64,000 nucleotides of DNA from Pradoshia eiseniae (lineage in GTDB: Bacteria; Bacillota; Bacilli; Bacillales; Pradoshiaceae): assembly GCF_002946355.1 (NCBI RefSeq), contig NZ_PKOZ01000001.1:248001-312000 (forward strand), in the 5' to 3' direction. The position numbers were made by a program, and so were the translations under genes. Below, piece after piece: positions 17,825 through 27,101 of the stretch. Below the pieces are notes generated by a model, which saw only the letters and a list, made by a program, of their open reading frames with translations, had not been told where the DNA came from and made no database searches. The stretch's first letter is position 1, and every line of letters begins with the position of its first letter.

Positions 17825-19531
17825 ATGCTATTGGAGTTATCCATTCGTAATTTCGCCATCATAGAGAAGCAAACTATCTCCCTTAATCAAGGGCTGACAG
17901 TCTTGACAGGAGAGACAGGCGCCGGCAAATCGATTATCATCGATGCTATTCAATTATTGGCGGGAGGACGTGGATCCGCTGAATTTATCCGTCATGGAGA
18001 AGAAAAAGCGGAAATTGAAGGCTTTTTTCAACTGACAGACAGTTCACATCCGGCCATCCTGAAAGCGCGGGAGTTCGGGATTGATTCAGAGGACAATGCT
18101 ATCATCATTCAGCGTGCCATGTATATAACCGGCAAAAGTATTTGCCGTATTAATGGAAAAATGGTCACCATTTCAACTCTAAGGGAAATCGGCCGAAAGC
18201 TGATTGATATCCACGGACAGCATGAACACCAAGAATTGATGGACCCAGATTTCCACCTTCCGCTGCTTGATGAGTACGGAGGGCCTGAAATCAGTGAAGC
18301 TCTAGCCGAATATAAACATCATTATAAACAATACCTCGAAACAAGCCAGTCGCTCAAAAAACTGAGCGAAAATGAACAAACGATGGCACATCGGCTGGAC
18401 TTGATTCAATTCCAATACAATGAGATTAAAAATGCGGAGCTTGAGCCTGATGAAGAAGACCGATTGCTAGAAGAAAGACAGAAGCTCAGCAATTTCGAGA
18501 AGGTGCATCAAAGTCTGAGCAATGCCTATGGATCGCTCAATAACGAGAACACCGGTCTTGATTGGATCGGAAATGCCATGACAGAGCTCGAGCGAATAGA
18601 GAATCTTGATGAGGAATATCAGCAATTATCAGATACCGTCAAGAATGCCTTCTATTTGCTGGAAGATGCCAAGAGTTCGGTGCGTTCCCAGCTGGATATG
18701 CTCGAGTATGAACCGGAGAGGCTCCATGATATAGAGGCGCGCTTGAATGAAATCAATCATCTTAAGCGCAAATATGGAAAAACAATTGATAAGATTCTTG
18801 AATACGGTGCAGCGATTGAGGAAGAGATTGACACCATCCTGAATAGGGAAAGCCATATCGAGAAGCTGATGAAGCAGCTTGATGCGGTTAAGAAAGAGGT
18901 GCTTCTTGCTGGGGATGAATTGACGGATATAAGGAAGAAGTATGCCTTGTCCTTGACCGAGGCTATCCACCAGGAACTCAAGGAATTATATATGGACAAG
19001 GCTGTTTTTGATGTCCGTTTCATTGAAACGAACGATGCAAGTGATGAGTTGATTCGTCAAGACGGTCTTGATAAGGTAGAATTTTATATTTCAGCCAATC
19101 CTGGAGAACCATTGAAGCCGCTCTCCAAGACAGCTTCTGGCGGAGAGCTTTCAAGGATTATGCTGGCACTAAAGAATATCTTCTCCAAGCATCAAGGCAT
19201 CACATCCATCATCTTTGATGAGGTTGATACTGGGGTGAGCGGAAGAGTTGCTCAAGCGATAGCCGAGAAAATCTACCGCGTCTCAAGCGGTTCACAGGTT
19301 CTTTGCATCAGCCATTTGCCACAGGTCGCTGCTATGGCGGATATCCATTTGTTCATCTCAAAGGAGATTAATGAAGGAAGAACGAAAACAAGTGTGAAAC
19401 CACTAGAAAAAGCCGAGCGGGTAGAGGAAATTGGCCGTATGATCTCCGGCAAGGAATTAACTTCACTGACAGAGGAGCATGTGCGAGAGATGCTTGAACA
19501 GGCTGAACATATTAAAGCTGTCATAGTATAA
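17825..19531 (+). CDS. recN: DNA repair protein RecN
   Basis: This 568-aa SMC-like ATPase acts early at double-strand breaks. The P-loop GETGAGKS is at residues 29-36, long coiled-coil arms occupy about residues 150-400, and the C-terminal half holds the signature TASGGELSRIMLALK and Walker B SIIFDEVDTGVSG. It is 16 nt downstream of ahrC, the conserved ahrC-recN order, and is followed by a terminator. Confidence 0.97.
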   Translation: MLLELSIRNFAIIEKQTISLNQGLTVLTGETGAGKSIIIDAIQLLAGGRGSAEFIRHGEEKAEIEGFFQLTDSSHPAILKAREFGIDSEDNAIIIQRAMYITGKSICRINGKMVTISTLREIGRKLIDIHGQHEHQELMDPDFHLPLLDEYGGPEISEALAEYKHHYKQYLETSQSLKKLSENEQTMAHRLDLIQFQYNEIKNAELEPDEEDRLLEERQKLSNFEKVHQSLSNAYGSLNNENTGLDWIGNAMTELERIENLDEEYQQLSDTVKNAFYLLEDAKSSVRSQLDMLEYEPERLHDIEARLNEINHLKRKYGKTIDKILEYGAAIEEEIDTILNRESHIEKLMKQLDAVKKEVLLAGDELTDIRKKYALSLTEAIHQELKELYMDKAVFDVRFIETNDASDELIRQDGLDKVEFYISANPGEPLKPLSKTASGGELSRIMLALKNIFSKHQGITSIIFDEVDTGVSGRVAQAIAEKIYRVSSGSQVLCISHLPQVAAMADIHLFISKEINEGRTKTSVKPLEKAERVEEIGRMISGKELTSLTEEHVREMLEQAEHIKAVIV

Positions 19532-19575
19532 AAAAGGTCCAAACGGAGAGACTAAATAGATAGGAACAAATCACG

Positions 19576-19606
19576 AAAAACTGATGAATCCCTTCATCAG
19601 TTTTTT
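19576..19606 (+). terminator. Terminator after recN
   Basis: AAAAACTGATGAA, loop TCCC, TTCATCAGTTTTTT. Perfect stem with a T run. Confidence 0.92.
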
Positions 19607-19725
19607 GTCATTCGTGATGTTATTTCTATCCAAAATGGGCAGCTATTTATTTGTTCGGCAGGTTATAAAGTAAGGCTCTCCCGGCAAAATTAAAGATGTA
19701 GCCAAGAAACGAGGAGCGTGGATGG

Positions 19726-21012
19726 ATGAAAAGAATACCATTTAGGAAAACAACCGGTATAATCCTCCTTGTTTCACTGTTAGCGATTATCTTTAGCCAC
19801 CCATTGCAAGATTATCTTGCTATTCCCACCAACGTAACTCTTTTTGAAGGGCAGAAAAAATCCTTAACAGATAGTAAGCTGCTAGAGGCAGAAGTGGTCT
19901 CTGCCACTAGCGGAATAACCATTGCAAAAGAGTCTAAGGAACTTAGCATCCATGCAGCGAAAAATGGACATGAACAAGTGGTCTTGAATATTGCCGGCAT
20001 ACCGGTCAAAAAAATGAACATCGAGGTTTTGAAGGATTTTAAAGTCATTCCTGGAGGCCAATCGATTGGCGTCAAATTGAACACGCTTGGCGTCCTCGTC
20101 GTGGGCCATCATCAAATAACAACAGCTGATGGCGCCTTCTCCCCTGGGGAAACGGCAGGCATCAAGGTAGGGGATATTATTATGGCTATTAATGGCCAGA
20201 AAATCACCAAAATGCAGGATGTCTCCCCGTTTGTTAACGGCTATGGAGATTCCCGTAAGCCGCTAGTGGTGGATATATTTCGCGATAACGAAAAAATAAC
20301 ACGAAAGATTGAACCTTTAAAGGATAAGAATGAGGATATCTATAAACTCGGTCTTTATATCCGAGACTCAGCAGCAGGGATTGGGACGATGACTTTCTAC
20401 CACCCTGAAACAAGGAAATACGGTGCCTTGGGTCATGTCATTTCTGACATGGATACAAAAAAACCAATTGTTGTTAAGGATGGGCAGGTTGTGAAATCAA
20501 CGGTAACCTCGATTGAAAAAGGAAGCAATGGCAATCCGGGAGAAAAGCTTGCCCGGTTCGCAGCAGATCGTGAAGTTATTGGAAACATCACGCGCAATTC
20601 ACCGTTTGGAATCTTCGGCCGTCTTACAAAGCAGATGGAGAATGGAATCAAAAATACTCCTTTGCCGATTGCGTTATCTAATGAAGTCGAAGAGGGACCA
20701 GCTGAGATTTATACAGTTGTGGAAGGCAATAAGGTCGAGAAGTTTGCGATTGAAATAATCAGCACTATCCCACAAAAGTTTCCTGCAACAAAAGGCATGG
20801 TTCTAAAGGTGACTGATAAGAAATTATTGAGCAAGACCGGAGGAATCGTCCAAGGAATGAGCGGAAGTCCAATCATTCAAAAAGGGAAAGTTGTCGGTGC
20901 TGTTACCCATGTGTTTGTTAATGACCCGACAAGCGGGTACGGTGTCCATATTGAATGGATGCTGAATGAAGCAGGAATAGATATTTATCAAAAAGACTCG
21001 AAAGCAGGTTGA
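19726..21012 (+). CDS. spoIVB: SpoIVB peptidase (stage IV sporulation protein B)
   Basis: This 428-aa serine peptidase (family S55) is secreted from the forespore into the intermembrane space and triggers pro-sigma-K processing through SpoIVFA. There is an N-terminal membrane/signal segment (residues 10-25), a PDZ domain (about 105-185; [27 protein letters not shown]), and the peptidase domain with the catalytic serine in GMSGSPII (about residue 379). The start follows GAGGAGCGTGG. Forespore sigma-G control is expected by family. spo0A follows. Confidence 0.96.
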   Translation: MKRIPFRKTTGIILLVSLLAIIFSHPLQDYLAIPTNVTLFEGQKKSLTDSKLLEAEVVSATSGITIAKESKELSIHAAKNGHEQVVLNIAGIPVKKMNIEVLKDFKVIPGGQSIGVKLNTLGVLVVGHHQITTADGAFSPGETAGIKVGDIIMAINGQKITKMQDVSPFVNGYGDSRKPLVVDIFRDNEKITRKIEPLKDKNEDIYKLGLYIRDSAAGIGTMTFYHPETRKYGALGHVISDMDTKKPIVVKDGQVVKSTVTSIEKGSNGNPGEKLARFAADREVIGNITRNSPFGIFGRLTKQMENGIKNTPLPIALSNEVEEGPAEIYTVVEGNKVEKFAIEIISTIPQKFPATKGMVLKVTDKKLLSKTGGIVQGMSGSPIIQKGKVVGAVTHVFVNDPTSGYGVHIEWMLNEAGIDIYQKDSKAG

Positions 21013-21032
21013 TTTCAACCTGCTTTTTTTTC
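21001..21032 (+). terminator. Terminator of spoIVB, overlapping its stop codon
   Basis: AAAGCAGGTTGA TT TCAACCTGCTTTTTTTT. The stem includes the spoIVB TGA, so termination is immediate. Confidence 0.93.
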
Positions 21033-21058
21033 GTCGAATCAGCTCGTTTCATTGCCTG

Positions 21059-21068
21059 ATTCGACAAA
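21059..21068 (+). promoter_or_regulatory. Spo0A box upstream of spo0A (reverse orientation)
   Basis: ATTCGACAAA, the reverse complement of TTTGTCGAAT, contains the 0A-box core TGTCGAA on the minus strand. It is 210 nt before the spo0A start. Confidence 0.65.
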
Positions 21069-21190
21069 TTTGGATGGAAGTTTGTAATTACTTGTGAAAA
21101 AGGTCGAAATAAGGAGTAAACAAAAGAGAAACTTGTTTTTCGCATTATTTTTAAGCATTTTTTGGTTTTTGAGTATTTTTTATATTGCAA

Positions 21191-21197
21191 TGTCGAA
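21191..21197 (+). promoter_or_regulatory. Second Spo0A box upstream of spo0A
   Basis: TGTCGAA core within CAATGTCGAATTTC, 79 nt before the start codon. With the upstream box it suggests the autoregulated promoter arrangement known for spo0A in B. subtilis. I could not assign the sigma-H promoter elements with confidence. Confidence 0.6.
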
Positions 21198-21275
21198 TTT
21201 CTCAGTTAGAATAAAGATTAGAAATACTAGAAAATATAGGAAAAACGGAAAACGAGTTTTAAGGAGGCTATCTGG

Positions 21276-22067
21276 TTGAAAAAAATAAAAGTATGTATCG
21301 TTGATGATAATCGTGAACTTGTTGCTTTATTGGAAGAGTATATTAGTGAACAGCCGGATATGGAAGTGATCGGTGTTGCTCATAATGGCCAGGATTGCCT
21401 GAGCATGCTCGAACAAGTAAGTCCTGACGTATTAGTCCTTGATATCATCATGCCGCATTTGGATGGTCTGGCCGTTTTGGAGAGAATCAAGGATTCCCAA
21501 AAAGGGACCTCTATTCCAAATGTCATCATGCTGACTGCATTTGGACAGGAAGATGTCACAAAAAAAGCGGTTGAGCTAGGTGCTTCTTATTTTATCCTAA
21601 AGCCATTTGATATGGAAAACCTCGTAAACCATATTAGACAATCAGGGGAAAAAGGGGCGGGCATTGCGCGGTCTAATACGTATTCTCCAAGGCAGGCGGT
21701 GGAGGCCAAGCCTGTTAACCTAGATGCAAGCATTACAAGTATTATCCATGAGATTGGCGTGCCTGCACATATAAAGGGCTATCTTTACTTGAGGGAAGCA
21801 ATTTCGATGGTTTATAACGATATTGAGCTATTGGGTTCCATCACGAAGGTGCTTTATCCTGATATCGCCAAGAAATATAATACGACCGCAAGCCGAGTGG
21901 AACGGGCCATCCGCCATGCGATAGAAGTTGCTTGGAGCAGGGGGAATATTGATTCTATTTCGTCCTTGTTCGGGTATACAGTCAGTATGACAAAAGCCAA
22001 GCCGACAAACAGTGAATTCATCGCAATGGTCGCTGATAAGCTGCGCCTTGAGCATAAAGCCTCGTAA
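21276..22067 (+). CDS. spo0A: Sporulation master regulator Spo0A
   Basis: This 263-aa response regulator integrates the phosphorelay and switches cells into sporulation. The receiver domain has acidic residues Asp10/Asp11 and the phosphorylation site Asp56 in [10 protein letters not shown], with Thr and Lys of MLTAFGQ and ILKPFD. The C-terminal DNA-binding domain is almost identical to that of B. subtilis ([37 protein letters not shown]). The start is TTG 21276 after AAGGAGGC. Two 0A boxes lie upstream. Confidence 0.98.
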   Translation: MKKIKVCIVDDNRELVALLEEYISEQPDMEVIGVAHNGQDCLSMLEQVSPDVLVLDIIMPHLDGLAVLERIKDSQKGTSIPNVIMLTAFGQEDVTKKAVELGASYFILKPFDMENLVNHIRQSGEKGAGIARSNTYSPRQAVEAKPVNLDASITSIIHEIGVPAHIKGYLYLREAISMVYNDIELLGSITKVLYPDIAKKYNTTASRVERAIRHAIEVAWSRGNIDSISSLFGYTVSMTKAKPTNSEFIAMVADKLRLEHKAS

Positions 22068-22123
22068 ACCTTTTTGTTTTAATTTGGATCAACTGTAGCT
22101 GTAAACGCTATCAATTATCATGG

Positions 22124-22176
22124 AAGCACCATTACCTGCCGAATTATGAATCAGGCGGTATAATGGTGCTTTTTAT
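22124..22176 (+). terminator. Terminator after spo0A
   Basis: AGCACCATTA and TAATGGTGCT pair around an inner CCTGCCG...CAGGCGG region, followed by TTTTTATT. Confidence 0.85.
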
Positions 22177-22221
22177 TGTATGCTAGAGAAGAAAGAATTT
22201 TTAGAACGGAGGTTTTTCCGA

Positions 22222-22947
22222 GTGACGCTAATATTTGGACATAGGGGATATGCGGCTGTCTACCCCGAAAATACCATGATTTCCTTCAAGGAGGCACAAA
22301 AAGCAGGCGCTGACGGAATTGAACTCGATGTTCAGCTAAGCCGAGATAAAGAGTTAGTCGTTATTCATGACCCGACGGTTGACCGTACGACAGACGGTAC
22401 CGGAACAGTCCGCGAGTTAACGCTTGAGCAGCTTAAGCAACTAAACGCTGCCCATCAATCAAAGACGGTGGATTTTGCCTCCATCCCGACATTAAGAGAT
22501 GTGATGGAATGGCTGGTTGGAACGGATCTTCTTTTAAATATTGAATTAAAGAATGTTGTCTATCCTTATGAGGGGATGGAGGAATTAGTGATTGAGCTAA
22601 TCAGGGAGTATGGTATGGAGGAACGGGTTATTCTTTCATCTTTTAATCATTATAGCCTTGTTTATTGCCATAGGCTTGCTCCTGACATTGAAACCGCCCC
22701 ACTCTATTCTGAGGGCTTGTACATGCCTTGGGTTTATGCGGAATCCATTAAAGCTAAATCCATCCATCCGAAATTCAGGGCGGCTCCGAATGAAATTATT
22801 GAACAATGCCAGCAGGCCGGAATTGCGGTTAGACCATATACGGTGAACCGAAAAGGAGAGATGAAGCGCCTGTTCAAGGTGGGGTGTGCAGCCTTTATCA
22901 CGGATGATCCTCATCTGGCTGCTAACCTGAGAGAAGAATCAAAATAA
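22222..22947 (+). CDS. Glycerophosphodiester phosphodiesterase family protein
   Basis: The 241-aa protein has the GDPD TIM-barrel signatures FGHRGYAAVYPENTMISF, ELDVQLSRDKELVVIHDPTVDRTT (catalytic His pair and metal-binding Glu/Asp) and NIELKN. It would hydrolyse glycerophosphodiesters to glycerol 3-phosphate and an alcohol. There is no signal peptide, so it is cytoplasmic. GTG 22222 lies 9 nt after GGAGG (22208-22212); a longer reading from 22180 overlaps the preceding terminator. It corresponds in position to B. subtilis yqiK. Confidence 0.92.
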   Translation: MTLIFGHRGYAAVYPENTMISFKEAQKAGADGIELDVQLSRDKELVVIHDPTVDRTTDGTGTVRELTLEQLKQLNAAHQSKTVDFASIPTLRDVMEWLVGTDLLLNIELKNVVYPYEGMEELVIELIREYGMEERVILSSFNHYSLVYCHRLAPDIETAPLYSEGLYMPWVYAESIKAKSIHPKFRAAPNEIIEQCQQAGIAVRPYTVNRKGEMKRLFKVGCAAFITDDPHLAANLREESK

Positions 22948-23227
22948 ATTCATCTATCTTTTCATGATGCCCATTTCTTGAGAGTTGTCAGTTTACCAAA
23001 TTATTTGGAGGCATTTCTGCTCTTTGGCTTCTATGTCGATTTCTTTCCGGATATCGTCGGAAGCTTTTGAAGCCGACAACTGATAAACCGACACACATAG
23101 CCTGTAAAACCAATTCCGACATTTCATGTCTATATGATTAAAAAAATCCAAAGAAATATAGGAGATATGGGCTATTCTCTTTTTCTGAAAAAAATGATTC
23201 CAAAGCGTCATTGAGGGAGAACGGAAC
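22948..23227. other. Intergenic stretch without recognisable gene
   Basis: About 280 nt between the convergent phosphodiesterase and yqzF genes. A 78-codon reading on the minus strand has no ribosome-binding site and no recognisable features. A short dyad (GTCGG...CCGAC near 23058-23080) is visible. I see nothing else. Confidence 0.5.
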
Positions 23228-23270
23228 AAAAAAAGCCTGGAGAAACAGAGTAAGGCTGTTTCTCCAGACC
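23228..23270 (-). terminator. Terminator of yqzF
   Basis: On the minus strand CTGGAGAAACAG, loop CCTTACT, CTGTTTCTCCAG, then GCTTTTTTTG. A 12-bp stem with a strong T tract directly after the yqzF stop. Confidence 0.93.
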
Positions 23271-23273
23271 ATT

Positions 23274-23522
23274 TTATTTTTGTGCAGGCTGCCTCTTAAA
23301 GCGCTCCTGCACTTTATTTCGCTTTCGATCCCTATATAGAATAAATCCGCCAATAAAGGCTAAGCCGCCAATAAACAAAAGAAGCCCGACTATAAACTGT
23401 ATCCATAGAGCCGGCAATAGAGGGCTCAGTTTTCCAAAAAGCATATCCCTCATCCACTTGATCCCAAGGGCAGTGCAAAGGCCCGGGACCAATAAAAGGA
23501 TAAATGCAATCGCACGTTGCAT
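23274..23522 (-). CDS. yqzF: DUF2627 family small membrane protein YqzF
   Basis: This 82-aa protein has two membrane helices (about residues 5-20 and 43-64) and a basic tail (RDRKRNKVQERFKRQ). Length, topology and location between the yqiK-type phosphodiesterase and bkdR match B. subtilis YqzF. Its function is unknown. It reads away from bkdR, so the intervening 140 nt carries two divergent promoters. Confidence 0.85.
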   Translation of the reverse strand: MQRAIAFILLLVPGLCTALGIKWMRDMLFGKLSPLLPALWIQFIVGLLLFIGGLAFIGGFILYRDRKRNKVQERFKRQPAQK

Positions 23523-23623
23523 CTTATTTCACCCTCACCTCAAGAAAATATCTTACAATTCCAATCTTTATAAATTTTATAAGTTCTGTCAAGTTTTTTT
23601 AGGATAAATATGGTAGTATGAAT

Positions 23624-23639
23624 ATGAAAAAAATTGCAT
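23624..23639 (+). promoter_or_regulatory. 16-nt repeat shared with the bcd promoter (possible BkdR site)
   Basis: ATGAAAAAAATTGCAT occurs here, 25 nt before the bkdR start, and again at 25749-25764 upstream of the sigma-54 promoter. The identical copy suggests a binding site for BkdR used both for activation and autoregulation. This is inference from the repeat. Confidence 0.5.
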
Positions 23640-23663
23640 ACGGTTACAAGCTGGGGGGAGTAC

Positions 23664-25724
23664 ATGGAAAGAACAGTGCTAATTATCGGAGCTGGCAATG
23701 GCGGAACAGCCATTTTAAATATACTGCTGATGGCGAAGGATTATCGTGTAATTGGGGTTATTGATTCCAACCCGAATGCTGCGGGGATACAGCTAGCACG
23801 TGAGCATGGCATTAAAACGGCTGCCAGCTGGTCCCGCTTAATTAACCATCCGCCTGATATAATTTTTGAAGCAACTGGCATTGATGCCGTCTACCGGGAA
23901 ATTGCCCAGAAGAAAGAGGAGCATACCATTCTTGTTCAGGGACGGGTCGCCTTTATTCTAGCAAACCTCATCCAGGAAAAAGAGGAATTAATGAAACAGT
24001 CCAAGGAAGAGGCCTATCTGCGCGAGCTTGTTTTTAATATTTCAGATAATGGCATGATTGTGATCAATAAGGATGAAGAGGTCGTTTTTATCAATAAAGA
24101 GGCGGAGAATTTGACAGGCATAAAAGGAGAAATGGTGATCGGCCGCCATATTCACGAGGTAATGCCTGCTTCCTCTCTCCCCCGGATAGTCCAAACAGCG
24201 GTTACAGAGAGCAATCAGCGGGCTCGTCTCGATAATGGGCGGGACATTTTAACGACGAGGATGCCAATCAGAAATGGCCAAGGTGAAATCCTCGGAGCAT
24301 TCGCCATATTCAAGGGTATTACGGAAATGACTCGTCTAGCTGAAGAGATTACAAACCTAAAGCATATTCAAAAAATGCTTGAAGCCATCATTCATTCAAG
24401 CGATGATGCCATCTCCGTCGTCGACGAGAAGGGAGAGGGGCTTTTGATCAATCCTGCCTATTCGAGAATTACGGGTCTTGAGGAGGCTGATGTAATCGGA
24501 AAGCCTGCGACAGCGGACATCGTTGAAGGGGAGAGTATGCATTTGCAAGTGCTGAAAACCCAAAAGCCGGTTCGCGGCGTTCGCATGAAGGTCGGGCCGG
24601 CGAAACGGGATGTAATTGTCAATGTAGCTCCAATAATGGTTAACGGGGAGCTGAAGGGAAGCGTCGGTGTCATTCATGACCTATCAGAAATTCAAAACTT
24701 AACAAAGGAATTGCAGCGAGCCCGTCAGATGATCCGAAAAATTGCGGCGAAATATACCTTTGATGATATTATTGGCGAATCAAAGGAGATGAGCCTGTGT
24801 CTTGAGCAAGCTCGGCTTTATGCGCGTACCCCTGCTACTGTCCTTTTAAGGGGAGAGTCCGGGACGGGCAAGGAATTATTCGCTCATGCGATTCATAATG
24901 CCAGCGACCGCAAGTATAACCAGTTTGTGCGTGTGAACTGTGCGGCAATCGCGGAATCCTTGCTTGAGAGTGAACTGTTCGGCTATGAGGAAGGGGCTTT
25001 CTCCGGAGCAAGGAGAGGCGGCAAGAAAGGCTTTTTCGAGGAAGCTCACAAAGGCAGCATCTTTCTCGATGAGATTGGCGAACTAACCCCTGGGACTCAG
25101 GCTAAGCTGCTCCGTGTCCTGCAAGAAGGGGAAATTATGCGGGTGGGCGGCACAAAGCCTGTGCAGATAGATGTCCGAGTGATTGCCGCGACCAATGTGA
25201 ATTTGGAGAAGGCAATTGCAAACGGCGATTTCCGGGAGGATTTGTATTACCGAATTAATCGTATGCCGATATACATACCCGCGCTAAGGGAGAGGCCGCG
25301 TGATATTGCGTCTCTAAGTATTCATTTGCTCAAGAAGCTGAACGAAGAATACGGCCGGGATATCCGGACAATCAGTCCAGAGGCCATTCAGGTGCTAGAA
25401 GCGTATAGGTGGCCGGGAAATGTACGTGAGCTTGAGAATGTGCTTGGCAGAGCGATTATTTTCATGGATATGCACACGCGAATGCTTGAAAAGGCACATC
25501 TGCCTTCGCTATTTTTGGAGGATGCCCCGGCAGAAGAAGGATGGAAAGAACAACGCTTGCCGCATAATCCGCTCAGCCTGACAGAGCAGCTAGCAAATAT
25601 TGAAAAAGAAATCATTCAAAATACGCTGAATCGGCTGAAGGGGAATAAGACAGCGACCGCGCGAGAATTGGGTCTTTCAATCAGGAATCTGTATTATAAA
25701 TTAACAAAGTATAACCTTGAATAA
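23664..25724 (+). CDS. bkdR: Sigma-54-dependent activator BkdR
   Basis: The 686-aa regulator has an N-terminal Rossmann-like domain ([15 protein letters not shown]), two PAS domains (about residues 130-240 and 250-360), the AAA+ sigma-54 interaction domain with P-loop GESGTGKE (about residue 396) and GAFSGA loop (about residue 443), and a C-terminal Fis-type helix-turn-helix ([21 protein letters not shown]). It activates the downstream branched-chain keto acid operon. ATG 23664 follows GGGGGGAG; the upstream in-frame TTG lacks such a site. GAFSGA replaces the usual GAFTGA, a conservative change. Confidence 0.95.
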   Translation: MERTVLIIGAGNGGTAILNILLMAKDYRVIGVIDSNPNAAGIQLAREHGIKTAASWSRLINHPPDIIFEATGIDAVYREIAQKKEEHTILVQGRVAFILANLIQEKEELMKQSKEEAYLRELVFNISDNGMIVINKDEEVVFINKEAENLTGIKGEMVIGRHIHEVMPASSLPRIVQTAVTESNQRARLDNGRDILTTRMPIRNGQGEILGAFAIFKGITEMTRLAEEITNLKHIQKMLEAIIHSSDDAISVVDEKGEGLLINPAYSRITGLEEADVIGKPATADIVEGESMHLQVLKTQKPVRGVRMKVGPAKRDVIVNVAPIMVNGELKGSVGVIHDLSEIQNLTKELQRARQMIRKIAAKYTFDDIIGESKEMSLCLEQARLYARTPATVLLRGESGTGKELFAHAIHNASDRKYNQFVRVNCAAIAESLLESELFGYEEGAFSGARRGGKKGFFEEAHKGSIFLDEIGELTPGTQAKLLRVLQEGEIMRVGGTKPVQIDVRVIAATNVNLEKAIANGDFREDLYYRINRMPIYIPALRERPRDIASLSIHLLKKLNEEYGRDIRTISPEAIQVLEAYRWPGNVRELENVLGRAIIFMDMHTRMLEKAHLPSLFLEDAPAEEGWKEQRLPHNPLSLTEQLANIEKEIIQNTLNRLKGNKTATARELGLSIRNLYYKLTKYNLE

Positions 25725-25748
25725 TTTTGCACGCTAAAAGCTGCATTC

Positions 25749-25764
25749 ATGAAAAAAATTGCAT
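25749..25764 (+). promoter_or_regulatory. Candidate BkdR upstream activating sequence
   Basis: ATGAAAAAAATTGCAT, identical to 23624-23639, lies 44 nt before the -24 element of the bcd promoter, a reasonable distance for an enhancer-binding protein site. Confidence 0.5.
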
Positions 25765-25807
25765 GGAATCTTTGTTGACCTCCCCTTTATTGAGAAGAAG
25801 ATAGAGT

Positions 25808-25823
25808 TGGCACGATTCTTGCA
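25808..25823 (+). promoter_or_regulatory. Sigma-54 (SigL) -24/-12 promoter of the bkd operon
   Basis: TGGCACGATTCTTGCA matches the -24/-12 consensus TGGCAC-N5-TTGCA exactly, with GG and GC dinucleotides 10 bp apart. It lies 80 nt before the bcd start and fits the adjacent activator BkdR. Confidence 0.93.
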
Positions 25824-25902
25824 TATATCATTTATGGATTTTCGGTGACAAAAAAATAAATAGAACAACATGAGTACGTAAAGATGAGAGGGGAAATGAA
25901 AG

Positions 25903-27000
25903 ATGGAGCTTTTTAAATATATGGAGCAATATGACTATGAACAACTTTTGTTTGTACAGGATAGGCAATCTGGATTGAAGGCCATCATCGCTATTCATGA
26001 CACAACCCTTGGGCCGGCTCTTGGAGGAACAAGGATGTGGACGTATGATTCCGAGGAAGCGGCTATTGAAGATGCTCTGCGGCTTGCCAAAGGGATGACG
26101 TACAAGAATGCTGCTGCAGGACTCAATCTTGGCGGAGGGAAGACAGTCATCATCGGTGACCCGCGCAAGGATAAAAATGAAGAAATGTTCCGTGCTTTTG
26201 GCCGATATATTCAAGGACTTAATGGACGCTACATTACCGCTGAGGATGTAGGCACAACAGTTGCGGATATGGATATAATCCATGAAGAAACGGATTATGT
26301 GACAGGAATTTCTCCTGCTTTCGGCTCTTCAGGCAATCCTTCGCCGGTAACGGCTTTTGGTGTTTACCGCGGAATGAAGGCAGCTGCCAAGGAAGCATTT
26401 GGCACGGATTCCCTTGAAGGAAAAGTGATCGCAGTCCAAGGAATCGGCAATGTTGCCTTTAATTTGTGCAAGCATCTGCATGAAGAAGGGGCTCAATTGA
26501 TCGTGACGGATATTAATAAGGAAAGTGTCCAAATGGCTGTCGAGCATTTTGGGGCAAGCGCGGTTGACCCGGATGAAATCTATGGGGTTGAGTGTGATAT
26601 TTATGCGCCATGTGCACTTGGTGCAACCATCAATGACCATACGATTCCGCAATTAAAAGCGAAAGTGATTGCAGGCGCTGCCAATAACCAATTGAAGGAA
26701 ACCAGACATGGAGATGCCATCCATGAGATGGGGATTGTCTATGCACCTGATTATGTCATCAATGCCGGCGGCGTGATAAATGTAGCTGATGAGCTATATG
26801 GCTACAATCAGGAGCGAGCCTTAAAGAAGGTTGAGACGATATACAATAACATCGAACGAGTAATAGAGATTGCCAAGCGTGACGGAATTCCAACCTATGT
26901 GGCCGCAGACCGTATGGCTGAGGAACGGATTGAAAAGCTTAAAAATTCTAGAAGTCAATTTCTTATGAATGGCCGCCATATCTTGAATCGCCGCCGTTAA
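25903..27000 (+). CDS. bcd: Leucine dehydrogenase (branched-chain amino acid dehydrogenase)
   Basis: This 365-aa NAD-dependent enzyme deaminates leucine, valine and isoleucine to 2-keto acids. It has the Glu/Leu/Phe/Val dehydrogenase signature with the active-site lysine in [34 protein letters not shown] before it, and a C-terminal Rossmann domain ([15 protein letters not shown]). The start follows GAGAGGGG. It is the first gene of the sigma-54 operon; B. subtilis has ptb before it, which is missing here. Confidence 0.95.
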   Translation: MELFKYMEQYDYEQLLFVQDRQSGLKAIIAIHDTTLGPALGGTRMWTYDSEEAAIEDALRLAKGMTYKNAAAGLNLGGGKTVIIGDPRKDKNEEMFRAFGRYIQGLNGRYITAEDVGTTVADMDIIHEETDYVTGISPAFGSSGNPSPVTAFGVYRGMKAAAKEAFGTDSLEGKVIAVQGIGNVAFNLCKHLHEEGAQLIVTDINKESVQMAVEHFGASAVDPDEIYGVECDIYAPCALGATINDHTIPQLKAKVIAGAANNQLKETRHGDAIHEMGIVYAPDYVINAGGVINVADELYGYNQERALKKVETIYNNIERVIEIAKRDGIPTYVAADRMAEERIEKLKNSRSQFLMNGRHILNRRR

Positions 27001-27057
27001 TGGGGAAGTGATGGCCTGCTGTGTATTTGGCCTTCATAATGAAACAGGAGATAATGA

Positions 27058-27076
27058 CGCCGCCATCTTGGCGGCG
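27058..27076 (+). other. Perfect 8-bp GC hairpin at the bcd-lpdV junction
   Basis: CGCCGCCA, loop TCT, TGGCGGCG, without a T tract. It could be an mRNA stability or processing element that sets differing levels of bcd and lpdV transcript. It lies where buk is found in B. subtilis. Confidence 0.55.
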
Positions 27077-27101
27077 ATCTATACAGGGGAGGGTGTCTTA
27101 C

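Noticed and set aside
22993-23229. 78-codon minus-strand reading between the phosphodiesterase gene and yqzF
   Set aside because: It has no ribosome-binding site and no recognisable domain, and it overlaps the yqzF terminator.
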